A DNA stretch of 64,000 nt from Sorghum bicolor (GCF_000003195.3 NC_012878.2:56978629-57042628); one strand, 5' to 3'. Positions 11,770-24,054 are shown, counted from the first letter of the stretch. Notes: generated from the letters alone by a model not told the origin. Numbers and translations are program-made.

Positions 11770-12600
11770 GCTATTTTTTTTCTAGAATGTGCTTAGCACG
11801 TGTTTCATTAACAAAAAAAATTAGAAGCTTGAACGCTCTACATCACATCACATCACAACGAGATATCATTAGTGATTGGGTTGAACACAAACAAAGCACC
11901 ACAGGATGGTGCAATACACACTGATTTGATTAACTTTGTGCGGCCAAGGAGCTGTCAGCGCTCTTGCTATAGTCATGCTCAACGTGACATGGGCAGCACT
12001 CCGCCCATGCGCGCTCCAACCATGGGAACAACACATGCATGGTGGCTTGCTTGGAGGCAAAAGGCGGCCCATCAAACGTTTCATGGACGCGTTTCGCTTG
12101 CTTCTCCGGGTTGGGGTCGCGGTGCATAGACTTGGGACAAACACGGAGTCGATGACACGGGATACACGCCGGCGCGGGGGATGTGATCAGCGATTCCTCC
12201 AATGGCAGCTTCACGAATGAGATGAAGCTCAACAAGGAGGCCACACGCACTCCTAGGTGATCCGATAGCCGTTGCTGCCAGCTGAGCGCTTGGGGTCGCG
12301 AGTTGGGCCACATCATTGCCCACGGTCACAACTCACAACTATGGAGGGCACAGAAGTTGATCGCTGGACAGCAGGGCTCGGCAGCGCATCGCACGGTGCT
12401 AGAGCGATCGACAGTGGTGCCAAGGTTGTCTTCTTTGCCTCCACCATTGTGGCGAACAGGAGGAGAAGCAACCAGAGCAGCATGTTCATTGTTTTCCTCG
12501 TCGCAGCGGAATTCCTCCAGATCCTCGGGCCTCGGCCACAGGCTGTAGTGCATCCTCTAGCACCATAGTACTGGAGTCCATCCTAGGTTCATCCGGACCC
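11770..12600 (-). mobile_element. Possible degenerate non-LTR retroelement remnant
   Basis: On the minus strand the interval ends at about 11777 in an A-run preceded by a segment reading TTAATGAAACACGTGCTAAG, which has the look of a polyadenylated 3' end. Minus-strand frames of 75-128 codons (12553-12326, 12316-11930) run toward it but show no motif I recognise. The call rests on the tail and gene-like frames only and is tentative. Confidence 0.25.
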
Positions 12601-13271
12601 GGAAGTACCGGGCTAGTATCCTTTGATTGGAGGTTGTTCGCTTGTTTGAAAAATTATGGCTAAAAATACTATTTGTTGATTTATTGTGAGAGAAAAATAC
12701 TACTGACTATAAAAAAAAATACAGCTTATAAGACAATATGGCTCTCAGAAGAACGTCGACGAATCTAATCACTCAATCTGTTAATCAGCTTTGTATCATG
12801 TACTTATATCCCTCAGTGGTAACACATTACTAGTTCAGTAACACATTCGTTAGCCTAGAAGTGCAGAGGAACGTAAAATGTTACATCATCCCAATTATCA
12901 GGTAAGATATCAGAGCTGATTAACAGACTGAGTGTTTAGTTTCTAGACCCATCACGAGAATAACTTTTACTGGACAACATGGGCACTTTTTTTACTGTTA
13001 TAGGAAATGAAGTACAAACTTCCGGATACAGATGAAAGTATCATAGAGGAAGCAGTAGGCTACCGGATTTGATCTTTCACAGACAAAAGCGACCATCTAC
13101 AATAACACGTGACAACCTCGTGGGCAAAATGGGCGTCTTACAGTAGGCCACAGATCTCACTGCACATGTGAAAAGAAGACTTAACCGAAGCACTTCGCAT
13201 AAAACATCGCTCCCTTCAGCGCCATGTAAACTCTGTCCTTAGTTCAGACTGTGTCTGTCGGGCAACATTCC
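12601..13271. other. 3' flank of the Aux/IAA gene
   Basis: AT-rich sequence with no gene of its own. The part nearest 13272 should be the 3'UTR of the minus-strand Aux/IAA gene; its polyadenylation point was not determined. Confidence 0.4.
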
Positions 13272-16200
13272 TTATTTGTTCCGAGCTATCTGTTCCAGTG
13301 ATCTTGGAGCTGCAGGAAGATTGGATACTTGAGTACAGAGCAACAAATCGTAATGAAGCTGATGCATGTGTGAACCATAAAGTACAGTTAACAGCAGCCA
13401 ATGTTCACTAATGTCATATATTAACAGAGAGTGATGGTCCAAGATGCAATTTTTTTTCCAAGAACTTTCAAGTTACTTGGTTTCAGCAAACAGTTATAGT
13501 TGGTCATAAATGGTAGCAGTTTCAAAGCAATAAGGGCTATGTTCAATTGTAGCCAAGTCATAAGCAGACAGCAACAGTAATAGTAGTAGAAGCATAGCAC
13601 ACTGTAGTTCACACTCAGAGTCAGAGATCTATATTCAAATTTCCAAATATTTAAAGAACAATGCGTTGAACCAAATATATCAGCCACGAAATAAGTATTT
13701 TTATGTCACAGAATAAGAATTTACTATGCCTTGGCAGTATCTCAAGGTTAATGGTCCTGTTTGGCACATCAGAAGGTTCTGATTCCAGCCAGCAACACCA
13801 GAATCCAGAATTGTTGCCAAACGAGCAGGTATCAGGCGACAAGACCATTCAGCCTTGAAACGGCCTGAATTGATTCCAAATTTTTGCCTAGGGGACTAAA
13901 ACAGCTAAAATGTTGTTTCCCATGATTGTAGTTCTAGTTTCAAAGAATCCAGCCAGGTAGCCAAATAGCTCGACAAAATGATTCTAGATCACCAGAGGAA
14001 CATTTCCAAATTCCAAGGAGAAATCTGGATCAGAAGTGTTTCTGGCAGAATCCCGAATGTGCCCAGAGATTAGTAGTTTCATCACGACCACATTTTTCAA
14101 GAGGAAACAGCAATACGAATTCCCTGGTGGATGCATGCTCAGCCAACACTGTCCCCATGGGCATTCACATTTTTGTTGAAATTTAATCTGTCCTAACATT
14201 ATTCTCATAGCTATTTTTGTGTTTCCAGGACAAGAACATATTCAAATGCATAGTTTAGTTGATTATAAACTACCACAAGGACAGATAATACTGATCAGGA
14301 ATCTAACATTAAAAGCAACCCAAGAAAATAAAATCACAGCATAATATTTAATATCAAACAAAGTCTTCAACAGTCATTCCGTCAAAGATGGACATATGCC
14401 AGTGCGTACACATACCCATGCCAGCAGCATCAGAGCCTCTCATGATTCTTAGTTTCCGACAAATTGTGGTGAACAAGCTGCAAAAAGGACATTGGAAATA
14501 ACTAGTAAATTTCTAATGCATCAATAGCTGGTTAAACAATAAAATAGAAAGAAAAATCTGAATAATTCATGTCAGGGATCACAGACTAGTGTTTAAGGAA
14601 AATAAAAAATGGACAAATATCTAGAACATCAAATTAGTTCCATTAAATTCTCCATGAAATATATTTTGATAAAGCATTTACATGAGCTTATAAATGTTAA
14701 TATATTTTTCTAAAACCTTGGTAGTTCAATAAATTTGAGTTAGGACAAAGCCAAAGTAAACTATTTGCAATGGAGTATAGGGCAAACTTTTTCTGTTACA
14801 AAGGTGAAATGAGATATTCATAGAAATCCATGCATTAGCTAATCTGAATTCTCTGATCCTAGAGAAGTGCAAAGTCGAACATTCCGAAGAAGTTCGTAAA
14901 ATCCAATAGAATAGCTAATTTAGCCCATGACTGGGTCTAAACATTTGATCAAATTACAGAATCTTCACTGGACCCATTTCCTAATTTTTCAGTTGCCACA
15001 TCTTAAACAACCAAAATCACATCGATTTAACCCTATCGTTTGCATATAAACAGAAAAGGAACACTATCATTTGCACTAAGTTAGGAACTCACTCCCAGGG
15101 CAGATCACCAACAAGCATCCAGTCAGCATCTTTATCTTCGTAAGTAAGGACATATTCTTGGTCCTGAAGGGCATCAGCCCTAGAACCATCAGTAAACCTA
15201 TCCCTTCTTGATGTCTTGCAAGAACTGTTTTGACCTGCCATATCACTAGTTTAAACATATGTATTTATTGGAGAAAAATCTATATTTACAGAACAAAGGA
15301 AGGCCTCGGTCCTGAAGTAGGGATAGAAATATTCCCGTAAAAAGAGGAGCTACAAATGTTTTATGTAGGCAAATATACTTTTAAGGAAACAATGGTCAAT
15401 ACTTCTTAAGTTCAGAGTAACAGATCCAGAAACTTATGAAATACAGGTAAACATACAGCATTTCTTTTTGCTCCCCACCTTAAAGGTATTCATAATAATG
15501 TTTAGTGTCATTTTCCATTAATGCAGAGTAGGAGGCTAAGACTTTAGGCCTTAGGACATAATTTGCAACTTTGTATTATATCCTTGTTCTTTTAAAGAGG
15601 ATATTCCAAATAATCCTGGTCAATACTTATTGGCTGATGTACATGCTGACCATTGACTAATCAAAATAGAATGGGCAATGATTTTCAGCTTATTTCAAAC
15701 TACTAGCCTCTCCCACCCTCCCTCCCTCCCTGTCTGCTATATATGCAGAGAAGAAGTTTTCTAGAACCTTAGTTAGCAATCAAGCGATGCCCCTTTTTTT
15801 TTTGGAAAGGGCATTCTATCTAGTTCCTGTAAAAAAAATGTTGACGGACATTGAAAGTCAAAATGTTCAGCAAGTGTAACTAATTATATATAAACTATGC
15901 ATCATCATTCAACAATTACTGTCAATTGACTCCTCAAGACTTTATGCGGAAGACAGTATACCTAATTGTGCCCTAGATGGGGAAAAAGTCGATTGTATTG
16001 TATACCGCAAAACAGAAACACTTACCAGTGATGAAGCAGCTGAACATTTTCTCCAGACCAAGCGAGAGATTCTCATAGCTTGAATAGGTCTTGAGGTCTA
16101 CCTTCCTTAGGTATGGGGCTCCATCCATGCTGACCTTAACATAACAGCATCCCGCCTCACTCCTACCTTCATCTTCCACCTTTGTCTTTGTGGCACTTGC

Positions 16201-17173
16201 AGCTAGTGTATTCTTTCGGTAGCTCCTAACAGGTGGCCATCCAACAACTTGTGCCCTAGAACATAAACTCCCAAAGATTAAGACCATGCCACTAAAAAAA
16301 GGCTGCTCAACAAAATCACAAGACCCATTTGCATTATGCCTAGACCTCGACATATTCCATTGTACCCTAGATGCATCTAGACTTCTAGTGCCTACATGAT
16401 AGAGAATCTGGCTGCTTCTATCTCAAACAACTTCGTTATGGCCTCTATGACAATTCCATCAAAAGTACGGACTCGATTAGAAGTTGTAACCACACAGTTT
16501 ATACAGGGATGCTTGTCCTGATGGTGTGCAGGCAATCACTAATTAACACTTACTTCTATTTCTGTGCTTAGGTTTCAAATTAACAGCAGGAAATTTGCTC
16601 ATCGTCTTCTATTTCTGTGCTCAGGTTTCAATTGCTGAACTTATTAACCCTTACTTCTAATTGCCACCCGCAATCAAGCAATCACTAATCCTGTTATTAC
16701 AGACCCAACGAGCAAACATCGCACACATCCTCCTCACACAGCAAAAGCAAAAGTTTGGCCCATATGACTAACCGAAACCAATTAATAACTGCAGCACCGA
16801 CTTACTTGGCAGCCGGCGGAGCTCCGGCAGCGGCCGCAGCTACCCCCTTATCCTCCCCAGTTACGCCCCCAGCAGCGTCGTCATCCGCCGCAGCACCGTC
16901 CCGCTTCGCGGACCGGTCGAGGGAGTCGGCGAACCCGCGCTTGGCGCCTCCCCTGGGCGGCGCGGGGGCGGGGGCGGGGCCGAGGGTGAGCGCGGCGTCC
17001 ACGTGGGCGTGCTCCGCCTGCGCGCCTCGGCCGGGGGAGTCGGACCCCGGGAGCCCGAGCCGCAGCGCGAGGTGCGGCACCGTCCCATCGCCGCCGGAGG
17101 AGCAGGACGACGAGCAGCACGACGAGGTGGCGCCGGCGCCGAGGAAGTCGCGCGCCTCGAGCGGCGGCGGCAT
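13272..17173 (-). CDS. Aux/IAA auxin-response repressor
   Basis: Five exons on the minus strand: 17173-16806, 16255-16026, 15234-15093, 14477-14416 and 13309-13272. They sum to 840 nt, 279 residues, and every junction is GT-AG with consistent phase. All four family domains are visible: the EAR-type repression motif LALRLGLPG (residues 35-43), the [11 protein letters not shown] basic motif (77-87), the degron [12 protein letters not shown] (127-138), and the PB1-type domains III ([17 protein letters not shown], from 161) and IV ([21 protein letters not shown]). The family represses ARF transcription factors in the nucleus and is degraded through TIR1/AFB when auxin binds; the intact GWPPV core predicts normal auxin-dependent turnover. 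The start was placed at [10 protein letters not shown] because no in-frame ATG lies upstream in the same open stretch. The C-terminus, [12 protein letters not shown], lacks the usual strongly basic tail. Which numbered IAA this is was not decided. Confidence 0.93.
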
Positions 17174-17701
17174 CGGAGTCGCAGGCGGCGGCGAAGGGAG
17201 GGGAGGGGCTGAGGTTGAGGAGACTCGCTGTCGCTGGGGAAGCAGAAGCACAGCAGGAAGGCGAGCGAGCGAGCGAGGTGCGAGGCCTCTTTTTGTTCGT
17301 TCGTCTGGAGAGGTGCTGGTGGTGGTGGTGCCTTGTTAAAGAAGGAGGAGACGGAGAGGGCACCGGCACCATGACAGTGAGAAGTGGCCGACCGGGCGAG
17401 AGGAAGCGCTTTCTCTTCTGCTCCCCGCATTTCGGGCCGTGTGGTTTCCCCGGGTGCGCGTAGCGAGATGGGGGTACGGATTAGGAATTTGGATGCCGGG
17501 CCGGCCGGACATGGGATGGGAAAACGTGAGCACCCCTGCGGTACACGACCGTTTGGCGTTTGACCCTATGGTAGTTGGCAAGTCAAAAGTTGAGCCGGTG
17601 ACTAGTCATCAGAACAGTCAAAGGGTCAAAGGAGCAGGTGTACAGTGTACTTTTAGCTCAATTGCCAGTATCAGTACGCGCTTGGCTGCTCGGAGCGTTT
17701 A
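17174..17701. other. 5'UTR/promoter of the Aux/IAA gene
   Basis: GC-rich to about 17480, then less so. It contains the leader of the minus-strand Aux/IAA gene. I did not find a clean TGTCTC auxin-response element by eye, and no other gene. Confidence 0.4.
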
Positions 17702-18234
17702 GGCCTTGTTTAGGGCCTGTTTGGTACCGTTGCCAAACACTTATTTCCAAAACAGCTTCATGAGTGAAGCTGTTTTTCTCCTCCTCTCACAAAAACATAA
17801 GTTGGATAAAGCTGAAAAAAAGTAGCTTATTGCAGCTTCTCCCTCATTTCTCTCTCTCAACTATGCATGAAGTAGTTGGTGAAGCTATTTTGTCAAACAC
17901 TTTTTCCAAAACAGCTTAGCTTCATCTAGAAAGTCACTCATAAAGCTATTTTCTAAAAAACAGCTTTACTATTAAAGTTGAGCTGTGCCAAACAAGCCCT
18001 TAGTTCCTTAAAAATTTTGCAAAATTTTTCAGATTCTCCGTCACATCGAATCTTTAGACGTATGCATGGAGTATTAAATATAGATGAAAATAAAAACTAA
18101 TTGCACAGTTTGGTCGGAATTGACGAGACAAATCTTTTGAGCCTAGTTAGTCCATAATTGGACAATATTTGTCAAATACAAACGAAAGTGTTAATATTCC
18201 TATTTTGTAAAATTTTTTAGAAGTAAACAAGGCC
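17702..18234. mobile_element. Tourist-like MITE split by another MITE (TSD TTA)
   Basis: Outer element starts GGCCTTGTTTA at 17702 and ends AAGTAAACAAGGCC at 18234, with TTA at 17699-17701 and 18235-18237. It is interrupted after 11 bp by the 17713-17999 element; TTA is duplicated at that inner junction too. Confidence 0.85.
17713..17999. mobile_element. Second-family Tourist-like MITE nested in the first
   Basis: A 287-bp insert with ends GGGCCTGTTTGG and CCAAACAAGCCC, flanked by TTA at 17710-17712 and 18000-18002. Its interior (repeated AAACAGCTT segments) differs from the GGCCTTG family, so two distinct MITE families are nested here. Confidence 0.85.
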
Positions 18235-18237
18235 TTA

Positions 18238-18838
18238 CCCCACAATTCTCCGCTAGCTAGCACAAACGGTGAATTTCCATCCATCCAGCCTCGCGCCGGC
18301 GTGAAAAAAAAAAAAACAGCAGATTGTACGCACACTGCCGGCGGTTAATACATTGATGAAATGTTTCTTTTGGCAGCGACAGGATCTCGGCGAGGATCCA
18401 CTTTTCAGTTTTTATACTCCAGACAGCTGCCGCGCCGCTCTCGCCAACCTACGAGTAGCGGACAATGGACCCCCAAAAGGGCACTGGTCTGGTCCCACTC
18501 CCACCCACACCACAGGGCGCAAGTCGCAGGACGCAACGCCGACGATGAGGCCGGTGGCGGCCGCGGCGTTGGGGCGCACGGCGATGGATGCCGGGGCGCG
18601 TGCGTGTTCCACGGTTCCAGGCTCCGTTTGCTTTTTTTTCTATCGGTCAATAATAAATCAACAAACAATTCTTTCTGAAGATAATAGTTCCACTCATAGC
18701 ACGCTGCAAGCCAGCTGCATACGAGTGCCAACTAAACTCGTATACAAGGCAGACTGATGAGTTGGCTGTAAACAGTAAATACTAGCAACAAAACAACGCA
18801 AGTGATTCGGAGAGAGAAACAAAAACGTCTTTTTCTTA
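18238..18838. other. Intergenic, no gene seen
   Basis: A moderately GC-rich stretch (18360-18620) has open frames on both strands but no recognisable domain. An A-run lies at about 18305-18316. Confidence 0.4.
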
Positions 18839-19548
18839 GACCTTGTTTAGATCTAAAATGTTTTTGAATTTTAATATTGTAGAACTTCCGATTTTATTTA
18901 AGGCCTTGTTTAGTTCCTCAAAAAATTTGCAAAATTTTTCAGATTCTCCGTCACATCGAATCTTTAGACGTATGCATGAAGTATTAAATATAGATGAAAA
19001 TAAAAACTAATTACACAGTTTGGTCGAAATTGACGAGATGAATCTTTTGAGCCTAGTTAGTCTATAATTGGACAATATTTGTCAAATACAAACGAAAGTG
19101 TTACTATTCCTATTTTGCAAAAATTTTTGAAACTAAACAAGGCCTAACAAACATTGTTCAATCATAAAATAACTAGGTTTAAGAGATTCGTCTCGCGATG
19201 TATAGGCAAATTGTGTAATTAGTTTTTATTTTCATATATATTTAATGCTCCATGCATGTGCCGCAAGATTCGACGTGACAGAGAATTTAGAAAGTTTTTT
19301 ATTTTTGGAGTGAACTACGGCCTTCAAAAACATTGTAAAATTTTTCAAATTCTCTGTCACATCAAATCTTACGACATATGCATAAAACATTAAATATAGA
19401 CAAAAAAAATAACTAATTGCACAATTTATTATAATTTGCGAACGAATCTTTCAAGTCTAGTTAGTAAATGATTAGATAATATTTATCAAATACAAATGAA
19501 AATACTACAGTACTTATTTTGCAAAAAAATTTGGAACTAAACAAGCCC
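18839..19548. mobile_element. Cluster of three Tourist-like MITEs, one nested
   Basis: An outer element starting GACCTTGTTTAG at 18839 is interrupted at about 18901 by a complete element 18902-19144 (TSD TAA both sides). The outer copy resumes and ends at about 19322 with a shortened terminus (GAACTACGGCC). It abuts a third copy ending GGAACTAAACAAGCCC at about 19548. The second and third copies appear joined by a deletion across their shared GGCC. Confidence 0.75.
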
Positions 19549-20500
19549 TTAGTCCATGTGCTTGCAGCCGGCGGTTAATTAGCAGTCCACTTTCTTCCCT
19601 CTCTTCAATTTTCTTACCTCCACATCCGATTTTGATCACATGGATAATTTTGCAGCCTACTGATTAAGACTTAGGATTTTTTTTTTGAGGAAAAGACTTA
19701 GGATTATACTTGCTCTTAGTCATAGCTTTACAGAGAAGCGAAGAGCTTCGGTCCCGTCCGTGCATCCAGCATCCCCACGTTTGAACGCGCGAGGAACCCG
19801 TGCGCGTGCGCAGCGGCTGGTAGCGGGGAACCAAGGGGGCAACGAGCTGCCGCTGTCTGTCTCCTGCCGTGCCATCTGGCCATCTCACCATGCTCCGCTT
19901 CTTCCGTGCCGGGCTGGGAGGAGGAGCTAGCCCGGCGTGCCAGCATCAGGGAGATGCGCACGGCACGGCAGCCACGCCTCCCGCCTGCCATGTCTTTGGT
20001 GAACCTGGCCCGGATTTCGTGGCGATTAACAGCAGGTGAGTGCAGATCGTCGTTGGAACTCGTCAAGAAATGAGCTTTCGTGATTATAAAAAAAAAGCTT
20101 TCGATGGGCGAAGCGAAGCATCATTGGCACGTGCGGGAATTAGTCGCTGCGATCATATCCATGGGACACACACAAGTACTTCTCCATTTATGAACAGTCA
20201 ATTTTTTTTAATTTAACTAACTTTAGAGAAAATAATAATAATGACATCTGTAATATAAAATACGTATATTATAAATATATATTTTATGATAATTTAACGA
20301 TATTAATTTAATATTATAAATTTAGTATTTTTTTAAAAAAATACTCAAAATTTAAAATATTTTACTTAAAACAACCATTCAGAGCAGACGCATCTTCGGA
20401 TCGGAATTGATGGCGCGGCGGCGTCGTCTTTGACGCGACAATACCTGCGCAGGCATGCATGCCCAGCAGGCGGCAGTGCCAGCTGCGCATGCCTGCAGCG
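19549..20500. other. Intergenic, no gene seen
   Basis: A GC-rich patch at 19730-20050 has open frames on both strands but no motif; 20180-20380 is very AT-rich. No RNA gene or complete element was recognised. Confidence 0.4.
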
Positions 20501-20519
20501 GCAAACCTCGATCAGGCCT

Positions 20520-20745
20520 TCTCGTACTAGCCTCGATCAGGTAATTTTTTTTCTAAATTTTTTGGTTACATCGAATCCCTATAATTTTAAATATAAATAA
20601 AAAATAATTAATTACATAGTTTATTTATAATTTATAAAAATATTTTTTTGAATCTAGTTAATTAATTAGACAATAGTAATTAAATAAAAATAAAAATACT
20701 ACAATACCTGAAATCTAAAACTTTTCACCAAAGCAATCTGGTTCT
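20520..20745. mobile_element. Degenerate Tourist-like MITE
   Basis: The interior of the GGCCTTG family (ACATCGAATC, TTAAATATAAATAAAAA, TTGAATCTAGTTA blocks, in order) is recognisable but both ends have decayed, so no duplication can be read. It is an older copy than its neighbours. Confidence 0.5.
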
Positions 20746-20816
20746 ACGTACGTACGGAGTATATACACTTGGCAGCAGTACTACTCCATACTATGCTGCC
20801 TGCGTGTACACTCCTA

Positions 20817-21059
20817 GGCCTTGTTTAGTTCCGAAAAGATTTTAGATTTGGTACTGTAGCATTTTCGTTTGTTTATGACAAATATTATTTAATTATGGAC
20901 TAAGTAGGATTAAAAGATTTGTCTCGCGATTTCCAGCTAAACTGTGTAATTAGTTTTTGCTTTCGTCTATATTTAATGCTTCATACATGTGTCGTAAGAT
21001 TCGATGTGACGGAGAATCTTGAAAACTTTTTGCTTTTTGGGGTGAACTAAACAAGGCCC
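20817..21059. mobile_element. Tourist-like MITE (TSD CTA)
   Basis: Starts GGCCTTGTTTAG and ends CTAAACAAGGCC. CTA lies at 20814-20816 and 21060-21062 if one extra C is counted with the right end. Confidence 0.8.
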
Positions 21060-21334
21060 CTACTCCTACGAGTCGATCGAGCCTTTGCTCTGCTATGCTC
21101 ACCTCTGCTCCCCTTCCATGCGTGCATCATCACCGCTCACCTGACCTCGCCGGCCGGGACCGGCGCCGGCCATCATGGCAGGGGTGGTGCTCGAGAGCAC
21201 CGCATTTACTCGCTGCTGCGTACCGCTAGCATTCACATTCACTCGAGAGCAATCATATCACAGTGCAATGTAAGCTGGCTAGATGCTGAGATATAGGAAA
21301 TAGACTGTAAGGCCATTCTCAGTGGGAGTTTCAC

Positions 21335-21790
21335 TCACTACTAACTTTTATCCCTATTGCAACCATGTTTTGGTGCAACGGCAAAGTTTTGGTTGCCAAA
21401 TGGGGTGGTCTCGCAACCATTTTTAGTTTTGGTTGCGATAGATAGCAATGTTGCCACCAAAATTGTCTCGTGGCAAAAAGTGTTAAGATCGTTGCAATAG
21501 GGAATTGTTGTCGCAACGAAATGTCGAATGGTTGCAAGACATTGTGCCTATTGCCACGAATTGACTGGTGTTGCGGTGAATTAAGTTAGCGTTGCAATAG
21601 TAGATTGATATTGCAACAATTGTACTTGTTGGTTGCAAGAAAAGGCCTCTATTGCCACGGTTGGCTTGCCATTGCAGATATTGCTATGGGCGTTGCAATA
21701 CTAAATTGATATTGCAACACTTTAATTTTGTGGATGCAAGAATTGTGTGCTATTGCCACGATTTAAATTGCATTACCTATGCTTTGATCA
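21335..21790. repeat. Tandem ~100-bp degenerate repeat rich in TTGCAA and ATTGCCACG
   Basis: Three units begin with GTTGCAATA at about 21491, 21591 and 21692 (period 100-101 bp). Each carries, in the same order, an ATTGCAACA-type site, a TGCAAGA site and CTATTGCCACG. Less regular copies precede them from about 21355. There is no coding potential. Sub-terminal repeat arrays of this kind occur at the ends of CACTA (Spm-like) elements, and CACTACTAAC is present at about 21335, but no matching right terminus was found, so the element type is left open. Confidence 0.6.
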
Positions 21791-21800
21791 TACAAGGTTA

Positions 21801-21895
21801 CAGTAAAAAAACAAAAAAACACTAATAGTAGGATTTGAACCCAAGATCACATATAGACAAACTAATCTACACTAACCAACCAAACTGCTTTGTAT
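21801..21895 (-). repeat. tRNA-like (SINE-type) remnant
   Basis: On the minus strand, AGCAGTTTGGTTGGTTAG resembles a tRNA D-arm/box A. About 35 bases later GGGTTCAAATCC is a good box B/T-arm, and T-runs follow shortly after, like a Pol III stop. No acceptor stem closes, so it is not a functional tRNA; a tRNA-derived SINE head is the likeliest source. Confidence 0.4.
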
Positions 21896-21998
21896 TTGTG
21901 ATATTAGTAGGCAGAAGATGCTATATTAACTAATTTTATCAGTAAATTATAAACAAATCTATCTAATTAACTAATTAGTTGATTAAGTCAATATCCTA

Positions 21999-22323
21999 CT
22001 CCCTCCGTCCAAAAATTTTTGCATTTCTGTGATTCAAATTTTGTCTAAAGAAAAACTGCATACAAAGACCAAAAGCTGACATATCAGGTTGCGGGTCCCA
22101 CTTGGTTTTGTCATCCGTACAATATGCATGCGGAAAAAACAAATCCTAACGTACAGACTTTGTGACGTGGTGCCCTCTCCTCCACACGTTTTTACTGTAC
22201 TCGCGCTAACAAGCAAAGGATCAGTCAGATTTTTACAGAAGCAGGGGCATTTTTGTAATTTTACACATTGTATTGGTATTCGTGCCCAACTCTAGATGTG
22301 CAAATGTTATTAGACGGAGGGAG
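21999..22323. mobile_element. Stowaway-like MITE
   Basis: Starts CTCCCTCCGTCCAAAAATTT and ends ATTAGACGGAGGGAG, with TA at 21997-21998 and 22324-22325. 325 bp with no coding capacity. The terminal motif and TA duplication are diagnostic of Stowaway-type elements. Confidence 0.85.
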
Positions 22324-24050
22324 TATCATACATGTTCTTTCAGCCATGATCGAAGCCCTGTCGAGTCCGTCGCCCTCCATGCTCCTACATTCGTACGTAC
22401 GGCGCCGTCATGCATGCGCCCTAGTGTCGTCCCTTCTCCCTTGATCCAAATTTTTCTCGGTGTCCCTCCGTGCAGCAGGCGGCAGCCATGAGGTTCGTTC
22501 CCTGAGTTCCTCGCTCAATCCCCAAACCGTGAGCCCCTCCCCTACAACGCAACGGCGTCCATGGCATGCGTGCACCGCGAGCCCTAGCTTGATTCATCCC
22601 TGTCCTTGCAGGTAGTAAGCCAGGCACCTATCATCAACACCCTGCAAACCAACAGGAGACAGGATCAGCCTCTAGGCTGAGGCAGCCATCATCGACGTAG
22701 TAAAACAAATTTCATAATCAAGCAGTGTATGTCTATGCATGCCTTATATATTATATTTATTATAGTAAAAAAAATTGTTTTCCAACTCTGTGTGTGATGA
22801 GAGGAGATAAAGGAAACAAGTGGGTAAGGTTTTGAATATTTTTTATTTATATTTTGGATTTGGAGAGTGGCGACTGTGTGGGCCCGTTTGGCCAGTCCAG
22901 CGTGGGAGAATTTGGAATTTGATGGGAGCGAGATCGAATTTCTAGCTAGATGACGATTTTCGATGGTGCCAATTCGAACTTTCCTCGCTAATTTCCAAAA
23001 CTGACATATTAGTTTTTATAAAACTGAAGAAAATTTTAGAATATTTAATCTACAGAGATATGTTTAAATTTAATCCAAATTTAATTTTTAAGGTTTAGTT
23101 TACAGAGTGGGGTGTCACAACGATTTGTTTAAATTAGCATGTTACATTTAAATTTAATTCAAATTGCTTAAATCATTTCAGTTTTAATATAAAGATTATG
23201 GAACAAAAACATATTACTATGCAAAATTATAGAATTATCCAACGAAATTTAGAATTATTACCATTACAATTATTTTATAATAATTTATTAGAAATAGAAG
23301 GATGAATTATCTTTAGCAGACATATGTTTTCTCGAATAACTCTGTGATATGGGATAGAGTGAAATGTATGACCGTACATATGTTCTTTCTATTTACTCCT
23401 ATTGGAGGTATCCATAGTTCAACTTTCGATAAGTATGCAGAAATTCATTTCAAATGATATAAAATATCAAACGAGTTCCAGTTGTTTTTGAACCTACTGC
23501 ACAACAATATATGTGTAGGCTATTGTTTGTCAGAAAAAATTTAGAATATGAAAGGCATTTTTTCCAAGGTAGCTTCACATGAGCGTTCTCTATTTGCCTG
23601 ATAAATAAAATAACCAATAAATAGAAAGAAAACAGTCTACATAACCTCTCAACTATCTCAGTGTACTCTACTTCCGAACTATAAAATCGGAAAATCTATT
23701 CACTGAAATTTTCAAAACCGGCTAAATACCCCCCTCGAGCGGTTTTCGAGGGTGGTTTTGTCTTTTTCTTTTTTATTTATTTTTGCTGAATATTTAAAAA
23801 ATCATAATAAATTATAGAAAAATCATAAAATGAAAAATCAAATTTGGTTGTGGTATACTTTAGTGCAGAGTTTTTGTTGTAGCTTTACATCTTTGATTTT
23901 CTTTAATTAATTAGAATAATTTGTATATTCAGTTTCTATAGTCCAATTATGATGAAATTTTTATGGTGGGCTTATTATTATATGTTTGAACTCTAGTACA
24001 AATTTCAAGCTCATTAGATCACTTATAACTTAGTTATAGATAAAGCATAT
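22324..24050. other. AT-rich intergenic DNA
   Basis: No gene is seen. Around 23640-23780 a segment (CTAAATACCCCCCTCGAGCGG and flanks) has the feel of a dispersed repeat, but ends could not be set. Confidence 0.35.
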
Positions 24051-24054
24051 ATTT

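Noticed and set aside
21335..21940. Complete CACTA transposon
   Set aside because: CACTACTAAC is present on the left but no matching TAGTG right end or 3-bp duplication was found.
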